DNA of 64,000 nucleotides from Omphalotus guepiniiformis. Lineage: Eukaryota; Basidiomycota; Agaricomycetes; Agaricales; Omphalotaceae. The DNA lies in contig JAQOOI010000076.1 of assembly GCA_028554645.1 (NCBI GenBank), positions 1,054,001 through 1,118,000 of the forward strand, given 5' to 3'. The notes under the pieces are model-generated. The model saw only the letters and a list, made by a program, of their open reading frames with translations, ran no database searches and was not told the DNA's origin. Shown here piece after piece: positions 33,649 to 45,846 of the stretch; the stretch's first letter is position 1; every line of letters begins with the position of its first letter. The position numbers and the translations under genes were made by a program.

Positions 33649-36600
33649 ATGTCGAAACTTATTAGCAGTTTGTCGCACACGCAAGGACCAACTTTCCTTG
33701 CGTTTTCAGACGACGGAATGTACGATTTCCTCCTCTACGCGCCCACGATCGTTTCAATGTACTCAGATCCACGTTAGACGCGCTTTCACCGGTGGTTCAG
33801 ACTGTATCGTCCGTATCTGGAAGGTTTCCGAAGGGGCTGAGCAGGAGCCGGAACTCGCTGCAGACGCAGACTCTGCTATCACCACAGTGGCAGCTACGGT
33901 ACGAGCAACTAACTTTTGATGAATCTGTAGTGATATAACCGCGCGTTATAGGATGAGTGCTGGCTGTCAGGGTGCGCAGAATCAGAAGTACGGCGCTACA
34001 TTAAAGACAAGAATGAACTTTCCGACTTAGTGACAACCACTGGTGGTGTAGCCGTGCGATGCATAGCTGTTGATCCTGAAGGAAACCGTGTTGCAGTGAC
34101 CTCCGAGTGCGTAGTTAGGCTTCACCTTCTGTTCGCGTTTGACAATCTGCCGCCAGGGAACACAACGTAAAAGTAATTGACATGGATGATATCCTCAAGA
34201 TCATGGTGTTGGAAGGACACAAAAACATCGTGCGCAAAGCGACTTGGCATCCAACTTCACCACTACTTGTGTGTTCTGGTCATTTTCCTGTTCATCGTTT
34301 GAGCTGACAATTACCAGACTACGTGCGATTCTGATGGAAAAATCATTACCTGGGATCTTTCCGGTGATGTCCCCACCATACTCAAATCTGTGGATGGTAT
34401 AATCCCCGCAGTCTCCGACACGTCGTATGTTCTTAACACCGTGTTCCATGTTTGGTGCTGATTCGTGAACAGGGCACCAGAGTTTTCACACGATTGCTCT
34501 GCTGTATGGCACACATCCGGCGAATACTTCTTTGTGATCTCTCGGACGCATGGTAGAGTGGAATATCCAATTTTTCTCGATCGTTGAGCTAACCGGATTT
34601 GAAGACATCATTACTATTTCACGGAAGGATTGGTCGAGAACCTCTACTTTCACGGACAAGGAAGTCACAGGAACCACTACGGCGCTGGCTCTTTCTCCCA
34701 ATGGTGTCTACCTTGTCTCGGCTTGTCAGTCGACCGTGTATATCTGGTCGACACAAACCAAACGGATCATAGCGAAGTAAGTCTGAAGTGAACTTGTCTT
34801 GAACATAGCCTCATATACATGTCCGTAGACAAGCAGCAAACTCTACTGCAGACATCACCCAAATCGCTTTCTCTCCAAAACAGAATTTGATCGCCTGGAC
34901 CGACGTTGCTGGTAATTTCACCCGATGGTTCAATCCAGTGCCAGACACTTTTCCGGACCCTGTGAAACAGATAGGTGCTATCAAGGCCTCTACAACAACC
35001 CGTGCGCAGCCTCTGAATCTCTTTGGAGAAGACACACATCTTGATACTGGCATTACCTTGGACAATGCCATTGAAGGAGACGTTGATGACGAGGATATCA
35101 CTGATAGAGCCCTGTACGACGATGACTTCGTGATTGACGATTTAGGAGACGGATTGATAGACAAGCCCTCTCACTCTAAGGATGACGCATTCGTGAAGGA
35201 AATGGGTAAGTTCTCAACGTAGTACTGGCGTATGAAGACTTACCTTTTGTCTCTAGTGAGCATTACGAAAGCTCAGCCTGCTTTCCAACCTGGATCTACT
35301 CCAATGCAGTCTAAGAAGAGGTATCTCGGTGAGGGAAATTATTCTGTTTTATTGGCCTCCTTATATTGACCCCGTTCGAAGCGTATAACATGCTTGGAGT
35401 GATTGAGGTAACAGAACAGGACGAGTATAACATCGTGAATGTGGATTTCTTCAATAAATCGGCTCGTAAAGGATACCACTTTAATGATACTCATAGAAGT
35501 GATCTTGGCTACCTCGGTAAATATCGCCTGTTTGTAAGAGATGAAGATTCGCTAATTTCTTTAATTAGGTGAAAGGGGTGCTCTGTTTGCCTCTCCTCCT
35601 GAAGGGGAACATTGCGCTCGAGTGCTGTACAAGCCATATGGCTCGTGGACGACTTCTCGGAACGATTGGTCTTATTCCTTGAAGATGAAAGGCACCAGGG
35701 TCGTTGGTGTCGCCGCTGGTGGTGTCCCACCATCTCGTAGCCTGAGGCACGATCCCGACAGTGACCTTGAAGGCTTCGGGAATGTTGTAATTGCTACATC
35801 AGAAGGTCATCTCCGATTTCTAAGTGGCACTGGACGAGAAAGGAGAATCATTGCTCTGGGTGGTGATTTTGTCTCTATGGTCGCTGGACCTGAATGGGTT
35901 TTCGTGGTGTATCGGCCAGGGTCTACCACTATCGACGGTGAGCCTCATACGCTGCAAAGAAAGAACAACACTAAATCTACGTTTCAGGTTCCCAGTCTCT
36001 TTCTTATAAAATGATCAACTTTGAGGATCTGAGTGTTCGTCAACGCGATACACTACCAATACCCAAAGGACACACCCTCAAGTGGATTGGAATTTCGGAA
36101 GAGGGGGTAGGTCCACATTCTTAGCTATTCCTGAACGAACTTGTTCCGACAAGCAGCATTAGGCACCGGTCATGTACGACACTTCTGGGTTGGTTCATAT
36201 AGTTTGTAAATATCGTGTACCGCACCATGCGAATTGGGTCTGTATCATGGATACTAACCTGATGGAGCGACGTGCCGGCAAAGACGAGTCGTACTGGCCA
36301 GTTGGACTCGCCGGCAACTCCTTCATGTGCCTGATCTTGAAGGTGAGCTGAAGTTTTTGAAATCCTAGTGGCAGCTAATAAGTTAGTAACAGGGAAGGCA
36401 AGAGCATCCTGGATTCCCAAGGCCGCTAATTCAGGAACTCCCGTTGCGAATGCCATTTAATACAGAGGACGACAAAGAAGAACAGTAAGCATTGCATTCC
36501 TAAAGTTGTGGCATTTTTACTCAGAATCATACAGAATCGAACGAGAGCGATTGTTCTTGGAGATGGCATTGGAGTCACTGGATGAAGAGCTCACCACAGA

Positions 36601-37693
36601 CGACATCATGCAGAGGGAAAGAGCGATTGACAAAGAATTTATTGTTCTAATTCAAGCGGCATGCAAGGCAGATAACACAGCACGCGCACTGGAGCTTACA
36701 CAACTGCTGCATAACATCCAAACGTTCGACATGGTGATGAAGATCGCCGACTTTTACCGATTGGTAGGATTCCGAGAAAAGGTTCAAGTTCTGAAGGTTG
36801 TTCGGGAAGAAAGCGACGACCGACTGGTTGAAGCGCGCGAAAAACGTCGACGATGGAATAAGATCGATGCACCACATCGAAGGCTACCAGATCTGGATGA
36901 CACTAATGCCAATGCGTTGCGAGCAAAACCGTTGCAAGATTTTAGTTCGCCTCCTGCAATCTATCGGCCGGGACTGACGCGTGCAACACCTGCGGTAGAG
37001 ACTACACAGTACTCCTCCAATGCTGCCGTACCCGCTCGGAACGACCCCTTAGCGCCGTCTATGTCCATAACAGCAGAAGTGAAGCGGAAACGAAATGATG
37101 CTGAGGACATAGAGATGCAGTCGCAGGGCGATTTCTCGATGCCTCCGCCGAAACAAAGTGAGATTTTTTGTGGCGACAATATATCATACCCATTCGAATG
37201 ATCTCTTATTCAGAACCTAACCCTTTTGCACGAAAGGCAGCGCCAGATACCAACAGAAACCCGTTTGCTCGAAAGGCAGACAATAAAACGGTGCAGAAGA
37301 GCGAAAGCTTCTTCGACAAGGTCGATGCAGCAGAGACCGAGGTGGTTGCAGCGAAACCTACGAAACGTGAGTTGCTACGGTCTGTATGTTGATGATATAT
37401 TCAATTTTGCACTCACAGGCGTTAATGGGTTCAAGAGTAAAGAGAAGGAAAAGAGAGAAGGAGGACCACGGCAACAGACACTGTTTGGTCTTTTGGGACC
37501 AAATCAGAATGGTGACAAGAAGGGCTTGCGAGGCGCGAAGAGCCTAAAATCTGGTGCGACAACACCAGTCGCTGAAGTCGAATCTCAGGCGAGCGATATT
37601 ACTATGGCAGACGCGTCCCAAATATCAGAGTCAGACACGCAGCTAGACAATTTAGAAGAGACTCAGTTGCTTGATGAGTCGCAGGTGAAATGA
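33649..37693 (+). CDS. AND-1/Ctf4/Mcl1 replisome protein (WD40 and SepB domain)
   Basis: A nuclear hub that links the replicative helicase to DNA polymerase alpha and other partners. N-terminal WD40 repeats are visible: [20 protein letters not shown] (exon 1/2), [53 protein letters not shown] and [21 protein letters not shown]. The family's second beta-propeller follows ([55 protein letters not shown]), then a helical region ([40 protein letters not shown]). The tail is disordered with two NPFARK repeats and a PIP-like QQTLFGLL, and ends in acidic sequence and ESQVK. No HMG box, as found in animal AND-1, is visible. The start is [16 protein letters not shown]. Confidence 0.9.
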
Positions 37694-37877
37694 CTTGTTC
37701 TACCAAATGTGTTACGCAAACTTTCTGACTTGATAACACAGTCATAACCAGGACTACGGCTACATATTTATATCATTTTGCATTGCTTCTTCCTCTTCTA
37801 ACTGTTGTGCCCACCCTGTATCTCCTAAGCATGTAATATTATCATGATATATGTGTATATTAAAGCGTGCTAATAGA

Positions 37878-40159
37878 CTACCAGATCCGCTTTACCATCG
37901 TAAACCTCGTCAAATCCTCCAGAGGAACTCTACCTTTCTTTCCCTTGTCACCACCACCCGGGTCGCTCTTGCCTCCACCCTTCCCTTTCCCCTTCCCTTT
38001 CCCACCAGGCGGCTTATTTTCACCAATCTCTGCCGTCCGAGAAACGTCGTCGCGTTCGTTCTGTAGAAGCGTCTTAAGCTCGCGATTATATTTCTAACAT
38101 TCAATCAGATCCCTGTGGACAAGGGGTATAATCAAGCAAAAACACACCTGCTCCTCTTTCCCTTCACCAATGGGATCCCTCCCAAAATCATTGATAGCGT
38201 CCTCTGCCTCCCTCGCTTCCATCCCAGCTCGTCGGTGTGTCGCATAACTTATAAGGTTCACTCCGATGATAACCTTGATCACGACGAAGCTGGGTATACA
38301 GCCAAATTTCAGTGTAAACCCCACGATAGATCGAAAGTGCTCACCAAAGCCAAACCAACACCCCGAGAATGACCCACGTAACGCACCTCAACAGCTGTTC
38401 ATTCGAGAAAGACCATTCGAACGGAGGCGGATCGGCAGGCCATCCAGTGCCGCTGGAGGTGGTGGTGGGGAGTGGGCTCGAATTGGAGGAAGGGCGAGAA
38501 AAAAGGAGGTTTAGAGACTGTGAGCCTATGAGGATGGCGAGGACCGCTAGTGGTAATGAGGCGAAACCCAGCCGGCGGGCTACCAGGGGGGATTGGTCCA
38601 CGTACGTGTGCTGTATGTGGCAGGTTAGACGCGATGCGTAGTGCAATTATTGGTATTCACCTTACGTGCGCCTCTTCGACTTACAGCGCTCCCACTCGCT
38701 AGGTCACGGCACAGGACGTCTGTGTAGCGCTCGTACACCGATGGCCTGATATGGTTAAATTTAGTTATAAATGCGTGTTTGAGCCAATCGACGAGCATCT
38801 CGGACATCATGACTGCTAGTACGGGCTGTGTGAAAGAGTGTTATCGAATGTTTTAATCAGACCATTGAGAAAGACGTGCATAGGATATTGTCCATAAAAC
38901 ACTCAAAGACTTGTGTCCTGTAAATCTGAACCACCCAAAGCTCTTTGGCAAGACAAACCCGTGGCCAAAGTCGAATTCGGAGCCGCTGAGCTCGATGAGG
39001 TTGCGGAAGGCTACGACGGAGAGCATGAGAGCTAGCGTGAACCGCTCGACGATATCTGACGCTGACGCGTTAGATTTAATACAGTGTGTGTGAATTGACA
39101 TACCAGCGCAAGTGATCTGGAATAAGTTGTCTTTTTCAAACTTTTTGAATACGCTGCCTTTGATCTCAACGAACTGGTTAGAGACGAGGAGCGTGAGGAG
39201 GGCGTGGTCGTAAGAGTTGACAGCAACATTGAGAGATATGAGTTGGTAGATCATTACTATGGTGTGGGCGACTACCAATGGTGTCAGTGAGTGTATGTGT
39301 ATAGATATACACATGATGACGCACCATTGTACACAGTGGCGAGAAAGAAGAACATGAACGGGCGAAAGGTGTGTGATGAGACGGGTACGCGATGAGAAAG
39401 AGGCTCGAGAGTGGATCGAGAGAAGAGGCAATCAAGAATGTCTTGGCCTATAGAAGCACATAACCTGTCTGCGATCTGAGAGACGAGACGTGAGACGAGA
39501 GGTGAGCAGAGTTTCGAGCTACCCCAGAACATAGTGCATACCTCGAGAGCATTGAATATGACATACAACTTGATAGTGTCCTGTCCGCGAATGAAGTGAT
39601 ATATTTTGCTGGCATCGGTCAGGGGTATAAGGATGAGAATGGAGATGATGAGAAGGAGTGTGCGGAGGAGGTCGGCCTTCTGAGACGGAGGCAAGGGTGG
39701 AGTCTTGGAACGGAAAGAACATAAGTTCTTAATTAACCGGAAGAGAGCGAGGGCAAAGCGGATGGGTTGAACGGTGAACGTGTAGAGAAAGGAATCAAAG
39801 CAGAGTATGAAACCAAAGCCAATGATCTTCTCCATTGCTAGAGGAATGCTTAGAAAGTTGGAGACTCTCTCCCATTTGAGCTCCTGGTGAGAATCAAAGT
39901 CAGTAGCTAAAAGTTCTTCTCTGAGATAATCCCATAGCGAGAAGGGATGGTCTGGCTCTGACTGCTGTTGCTGCTGCTGCTGCTGGAGAGACAAGAGGTC
40001 AACTGGTGGAAGAGGAGAAGGAGGAGGAGAAGGAGAGATGGGGGTAGGAGGAAGAGAAGCGTAGGCAAGAGGGACAGAGACGTAGCTGTCGTTCCATGAA
40101 TTACTCGCAGAAGTCGAAGAGAAACGACGCTGCAGTTTTCGTGTTCGTCGAGAGGACAT
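37878..40159 (-). CDS. TAPT1/Emp65-family multi-pass membrane protein
   Basis: An ER membrane protein of the TAPT1 family; yeast Emp65 works with Slp1 in folding and quality control. The N-terminus is cytosolic and basic (MSSRRTRKLQRRFS), with a Pro-rich stretch and an eight-residue polyglutamine from a CAG run. Diagnostic blocks follow: LWDYLREELLATDFDS, ERVSNFLSIPLAMEKIIGFG, DSFLYTFTVQPIRFALALF, KLYVIFNALEIADRLC, SIGQDILDCLFSR, SLNVAVNSYDHALLTLLVS, QFVEIKGSVFKKFEKDNLFQ, DIVERFTLALMLSVVAFRNL and SEMLVDWLKHAFITKFNHI. The tail is charged (GGKGKGKGKGGGK) and ends MVKRIW. An alternative ATG at 40201 would add 14 residues. Convergent with AND-1 (184 bp between stops) and divergent from the next gene with only 65 bp between ATGs. 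Confidence 0.9.
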
Positions 40160-40224
40160 GAAAGTGTGTATCCCGGCCCGGCCGGATATTCGGATATCCA
40201 CTGCTTGGACCCTTCGTTTCTCTC
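40160..40224. promoter_or_regulatory. 65-bp divergent promoter (TAPT1 / O-fucosyltransferase-like)
   Basis: The two start codons are only 65 bp apart (23 bp if the earlier TAPT1 ATG at 40201 is used). Both leaders must therefore be very short or the promoters must overlap the neighbouring coding sequence. Confidence 0.5.
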
Positions 40225-41576
40225 ATGCTTTCTCACAAAAAACGGTTTCTCTTTGTCTCATTTGTGATTCTTTCTTGCTTCCTTGCTCTCATCTATTTCA
40301 TTTATCGTCCACCATATGGACTGTACACTCAACTTTCTCTGAATGAAATTAAACAAGCACGAGTCTTGCTCAATGATAGTCCTACCTCCAAGTATGTCTT
40401 GTTCAAGCAGCTCCAGGGCGCTGGTTTCAACAATCAGGTAAGTAGCTTCAAAAATCAGTAATACATGCATATAATGCTATGTAGGCTCAAGAAATACTGT
40501 TGTATCACCATCTCGCACTTCAATCTTCTCGCGTCTATGCCTACCAGCCTTTCATGTGGCGTCCTCGCAACGAGCTCCTCCCCCTCTCAGCCTTTCTCCC
40601 CGGTCCCACTCGAAACTCGATTCCTTCAGTCCTCTTCCATGAGATATGTCCCGAAGGCTCTGATGATCTAGTACACCTCACAATAGAATCTTCATATGAT
40701 CAGCTCTGGCAGGTTTCACTGAAAGAACTCGCCAGGAAAGAAAAGTGTGTCGTTGTCGACAACTGGATCTTGCATTGGAAGTAAGCACGCTTAGATCTAC
40801 CTGTCGATCCTTTGTCCTCAACTTTTCATAGTTTCCTAGCTTCTCCAGCTCTTCACTCACTCTGGCCAACGTTTTCATATTATCTAGCTCGACACTTTGC
40901 ATGGTCACCTCAGATACTTGACATTGTAGAGCGAACACTATCGTCTCTCAACCTTCACAACGAGCCTTACATCGCTCTACACATCCGCCGAGGTGAATTA
41001 TAAAATTCTACATGATCAACCCCATCACTCACATCTTACCCAGGCGACTTTCCAGAACACTGCCGATACCTCTCTCAAACACAAACAGGGTTCACAACTT
41101 GGTCCACCCTCCCCCTTCTTGCACCCTCTATCCTTTCTCCTACACTCGACCCAACAAACGCCAGCTCTGTACTAGAGCACTGTTACTCTCCCCTCGCCCG
41201 TATCCTCTCCGCCATCGACCTCCACATGCGTCGAAAACCCCACCTTCGCGCACTTCACGTCCTTCATGACGGCGCTATCGACCACCTCAACGTGTATCTT
41301 GACCTATGGAAACTAGAAGCGGCCGTGAAGAGCCCTAAGCGTGCTGCGCGCGCTGGGTGGCTACGCGGTCCTTTGACGCTCGTCACGCACTCGGGCATGG
41401 TTTCGTATGAGAGAGGGGAGGGGGATTTCTTGGTTGGTGTAGATGTTGAGATTGCCAGGAGGGCGGAAGTGTTTATTGGGAATGGGTATTCGAGTTTGAG
41501 CTCGCAAATTGTAGCGCTTAGACTTGCGGCTGATGTTGTGCGTGGTGGTGCTCCGGAGGATATCACGCTGCTTTGA
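40225..41576 (+). CDS. Type II membrane protein, O-fucosyltransferase-like glycosyltransferase
   Basis: Begins MLSHKKRFLFVSFVILSC, a short basic tail followed by a signal anchor up to FIYRPPYGLY, as in Golgi type II transferases. Motifs recall protein O-fucosyltransferases (GT-B fold): GAGFNNQAQEILLYHHLALQ near the N-terminus, in the place of the GGxxNQ motif, and ALHIRRGDFPEHC, with the Arg of HxRRGDF expected in the GDP-fucose site. This motif is split by an intron between RRG and DF. The C-terminal block contains VDVEIARRAEVFIGNGYSSL and SSQIVALRLAADV, matching the nucleotide-sugar-binding loop. Substrate and target are unknown. Five exons give about 390 residues, a normal length. Convergent with Notchless (88 bp between stops). 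Confidence 0.75.
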
Positions 41577-41664
41577 TGTAGAATTATTTATTTCTACGGG
41601 GGATGTTACATACCCACTACATAATATTGCTAGGATCGTAGCATTAAGTACTTTTGCTATCCCT

Positions 41665-43709
41665 CTAATTCTTCCAGCTAGAGTAGATAGTCAGCAACAA
41701 CGAAGAAATGCAAAGAGAGACAACTCACATTTTAACCTGTTTATCCCTCCCGCCACTAACCACTTTATCCGCTACAAAATCTACACAGTACACTTCATCT
41801 GTATGTCCAGGTAGGTCAACCTTCAACTTGTAGGTCTTGAGATCCCAGATCTATCAGAGCCAGACATATTAGCGACCGCAGAAAGGTAAATGGAAATATC
41901 ATACCTTGACAGTAGCATCCTTACTCGCACTAACCAACATCCTCCCATCGGCACTCCACGCAAGCCTATACACAGCGCCAACATGTCCTCTCAGCGTCGC
42001 TACAAACTTGCCAGTCCGACCTTCCCACAACCTCACCGAGCTATCCCACGACGCCGACGCCGCCCAACGCCCGTCAGGAGAGAACGCGACGTGAGATATT
42101 TGTCGCTGGTGCCCCGTGAGACGTGTGACGGGTTTTAGTTTACCTTGCGACTGGCCTTCGGTAGGGACGGGGACGGAGGAGGGAAAAAGAGACCAGAGGA
42201 AGAGTGTGTGGTCATCTGAGCCTGTGATGAGTAGTTCGGGCGTTGTTGAGAGAACAGAAGTGTAGCGCTTGAGTGCGAGCTGTTGAGCTTCGTGAAACAT
42301 TAGGGTCAGATACAAGTTTGGTTCAAGAGTCTATACGTACCTTCTTCGTCATTCGCAGGACGCTTGCCGTTATGATCAAACGGTCCAGTTCGAAGGACAA
42401 AATCAGTGTTGAGCGTGAGTGTCGTTACCCAATGTGCGTGGTCTTTGAGTACGTGAAGCTGTCGGCCCTAGGACTTGAAGGTAAACTCAAGTTGACAGTG
42501 TATAAAGGAACGAAGCTAGGCTTACTCCTTCTGCATCCCAAACTCTGACAGTCCGATCGCTAGAGGCGGTATACAGGACACCTCTTTTGAGTCCAAACCC
42601 ACCTACACCACCACCGCCCCATTTGACTACATTCACACTTGCCTTTTCATAAACGAAACGTGAGATCAGTGTGATTGAAACGTTTAAAGAACCCTTCGAA
42701 CCGTATGCCCACCGAGCGTATATTCCATCTTCCGTGTAAGCGTCGACCATACGCGCACTGTGCCATCTTTCGAAGAAGATGCCAGTCGTGGCGATTTTGA
42801 GTTTCTAACGCCCTGATGATTAGTTTAAATAGCTGGTGCTGGATACTCTGGACGCACAGATGAATAGGTTCCCAAGAAAGAGAAGTAATCCATTTCGTAT
42901 GACCCTTGAGTGCATCACCGATGGGTTTCCCAGTTTTCGGATCCCATAATCGGACCTGGATAGCATACCCGACTCAACTTCATAGAGTAGGCAAGAAGTT
43001 CAAAAGGCGCCGTACATGACCATCATGTCCTCCAGTAGCAATGACCCTCTCCATCGCTTCCCATTCCACACAAAGCACCCACCCTTTATGCCCAACCAAC
43101 GTATGCGACGGCGTCTCTGTGTTCAAATCCCACAACCTAGCCGTTGCATCCCCCGATCCAGTAGCCAACACCGAACCCGTAGGCGAGAACGACGCACACA
43201 GAATCGGAGACGAATGTCCACTGAGGCTAGCAGAGCACCTCGTTGCAGGTCGCACACGAAAGACACTTTGCGGTGTACATCTTACGATAAAAACGTCTTC
43301 TTCCGTAAACGAGTTTGTGTAGGCTGAATTGTCTAGGATGTCGGATTGGATTGATTTAGAGATCACGATTCGTGTTGGACCTGGTGCGGAGGTTGACACT
43401 GCGTCCGGGTCTACTGGACAGTCGATGTGGAATTGAAAAGGTACGGGATCGTCCGATTTCTTAATTTCAAGTTTAGATAGTTGAATAGTGATAGGTAAAC
43501 AAATTTACTGTTAGGGTATTGACCAAGACTTCAAGACCTTCCCTGTTTACATCTGCGGGAAGATTTACAGCGGGAGCGAGTGCAGATCCATCGTCTTCAG
43601 AGACGAACTGAACGAGAATATTTCGAGATGGTTTTGGTGGCTCTGGTTCCGGTTCTGCAATACCATGATAGACTTTTTGTCGTTTCGGAGGAGGAAGAAG
43701 AGTAGCCAT
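41665..43709 (-). CDS. Notchless/Rsa4, WD40 factor of 60S ribosome biogenesis
   Basis: Binds pre-60S particles in the nucleus and is pulled off by the AAA ATPase Rea1/Midasin. The N-terminal NLE domain is visible (ILVQFVSEDDGSALAPAVNL and VNREGLEVLVNTLT, then DPVPFQFHIDC). WD40 repeats follow: RCSASLSGHSSPILCASFSP, GSVLATGSGDATARLWDL, HTLVGHKGWVLCVEWE, GVLYTASSDRTVRVWDAEG, LLITGSDDHTLFLWSL, RLTGHQRQISHVAFSPDGRW and AYRLAW-type repeats. The last repeat is IWDLKTYKLKVDLPGH ... KVVSGGRDKQVKIWKN. The final exon is tiny: a gtgagt intron joins KI to WKN and the stop at 41665. The start is ATG 43709 (MATLLPPPKRQKVYHG). It is divergent from the mitochondrial TFB-like gene with 123 bp between. Confidence 0.92.
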
Positions 43710-43832
43710 TGCAATTCAGAATTCAAACTTTTTTTTTTTCGCTAACAAGCACGGCGGGCCGGACTCTCGGGCCGGGTGGAATTTTGACGTGTGTAAGCCA
43801 TTATGCATTAGTTTTCACAGAGTGTCTATTGT
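43710..43832. promoter_or_regulatory. Divergent promoter (Notchless / mitochondrial TFB-like)
   Basis: 123 bp between two divergent ATGs, containing a run of T at 43730-43739 (poly-A on the other strand), a nucleosome-excluding tract typical of fungal housekeeping promoters. The shared promoter is inferred from position. Confidence 0.45.
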
Positions 43833-45610
43833 ATGTCCTTCAACTTCATTACTTCCAGGGCACGATCCAGCCGTGCACTACTGCTACATCCGTCTTCATC
43901 ATCGCGTATAATACGCCCTACAAACGTCGTATCACGTCTTTCCTGGTTTCGATGTAGTAGTCGACCTTACACTACAGACAATTCTGAAGCAGACACTCCG
44001 GCAGACAATCCTGCAGCAGATAGTCCTGAAACACCCAAAAGGAGAGGCAGACCATCACAGCCCAAAGCGGAACCTGGCGTACCCAAAATAAGAAAGAAAA
44101 GTGGTCCGAAACCGAAAGTAGCTCCTCCAGAGCCCGAAGATAAAACGATCCTTCCCCCAAAGCCGCTCTGGCAAGGGATTTTTACCGCGAAACAGGTCAA
44201 AGACCGTGTTTCTATTTCCGACCCAGATGCTGCTGCTCTGGTAGCGGACGCGTTCGTTCCAGCTGGACACACGGGAAAGATCATCATCGAGGCATTTCCA
44301 GGCATGTAGGATCTCACAGCTGTCTTTGGGGTATACTACTTATCGTGTGGCTGTACTAGGTCCCGGTCAACTTACACGCGCACTACTCAACCTCCCTCAC
44401 AAACGAATATCGAAACTTATTGTTCTAGAGTCTGATCTGAAATATCTTCAATATCTCCTGGTGTGTCTCTCTCCGATGAAACCTGCTCTCCTGTATCTGA
44501 CGCGCTTTTTTCAACAAGCCTTTACAGGAGCAAGATTCTCGCTTGAAGGTTGTCCCTCTGACAGCGGCAGAATGGGATAGCTTCGATGAAATTGAGCAGA
44601 TGGGGTTGCTGAATGACGTAGAGACCGTTCCGTGGGACCAAGGAGGTTTGTTTGTCAATTGTCTTTCCTATCGCCTTCTAACTCGCTATTCAGTACATCC
44701 GCAACTGCAATATATCTCCCACTTACCGGTTGGCAATTTTGGAGAGCAACTCATAGCTCAGTTCTTGCGACTGATCCCGAGCCAAGCCTGGCTGTTCAAG
44801 TATGGTCGAGTACCTATGAACTTCCTTCTTAGTGATTATGTGTGGCAGGTACATCGCTCTCTCTCTTCGGCCTTTCCCTTTGGTCGCTGAATCTGACGAT
44901 ATCTTCATGTGTAGAGGATCACTTCTCCGGTTAGCCACCTGACGCGTTGCAAACTAAGTGTCATTGCAGATGCTACCGCGGAATGCTCAACACTGCTATA
45001 CAAGCAATTGCAACCATACAGGGACCATTTTCACCCAAATCCTCGGAAAGCAGATGGGAGTGTCTCTGATACCAAGGGCGGAAATCGTCGAGCTGGAGTA
45101 CCGTTCCTGGCAACTTCAATCGTTCCTTTGGAGGATCAGGTCAGCCGTGCTAACGACTTTTGTTACTCCTGAGCTTATTTCTTCAATGATATCCAGCTTA
45201 TATCCGCTGAGTGGAGCCACATCTGGGATTACTGTTTACGACGCTTGTTCGTGCAAAGAGCGACGCCGTTGAAGAATTGTCTCAGGTATAAGATGTTTTT
45301 CCTTTTTTTTCTAGACCTTGCTCTGAGCTTATTCCCTTTACTACCATTACAGTTCTCTGGGTCCTGGTGCCCACAGCCTTCTACCACAGATAGAAGCCAA
45401 GGTTAACTCCAATTTGAAGATTCGTGAACTGACGGTCCCGGAGTGGGTTGAGGTTGTCCAAGCGTTTGCGGAGTGGCCATTTGCACCTGCGGTCAGTGGA
45501 TGTGCGCTTATGTCAAAGCGTGATCATCTAATTCTTTTTTTGATGCACAGGACATCGGTATCGCAGATGCCATGCTAGATAGTCACAGTAAGAAACAGAG
45601 TCGAAGATAG
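43833..45610 (+). CDS. Mitochondrial TFB/Mtf1-like protein (rRNA adenine dimethylase fold)
   Basis: Probably the mitochondrial transcription initiation factor related to yeast Mtf1 and to KsgA/Dim1 methyltransferases. The first ~45 residues (MSFNFITSRARSSRALLLHP) are Ser/Arg-rich without acids, a good mitochondrial presequence. A linker follows with the AT-hook-like sequence PKRRGRPSQPK and then KIRKKSGPKPK. The methyltransferase-like part has the SAM-loop equivalent IIEAFPGPGQLTRALLN (split by an intron), SKLIVLESDLKYLQYL, HLPVGNFGEQLIAQFLRLIP and the C-terminal VNSNLKIRELTVPEWVEVVQ. Whether it still methylates rRNA cannot be told; the classical NLPY motif is not evident (HLPVGNFG is at that place). 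The stop is TAG 45608-45610 after SKKQSRR. Confidence 0.75.
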
Positions 45611-45846
45611 TAACCGCGTGCTGTTGGGATTGCGATTCTTTATGCTGTACACTGATACAGCGAGTAGCATTTTTCACTACGATAGATTCAACGGTAATGC
45701 TATGTGTAAGGAATGACATGGTATGTACATGATGCAGACTGATAATGCTGAGGTGCGGTATGAAAACAACTAAATAATGATAGACAAAAAGCAATGCAAA
45801 GGGTCTGAAGTTGTACAATCAACAGTGCTCTGTGGCATCCAATCGC

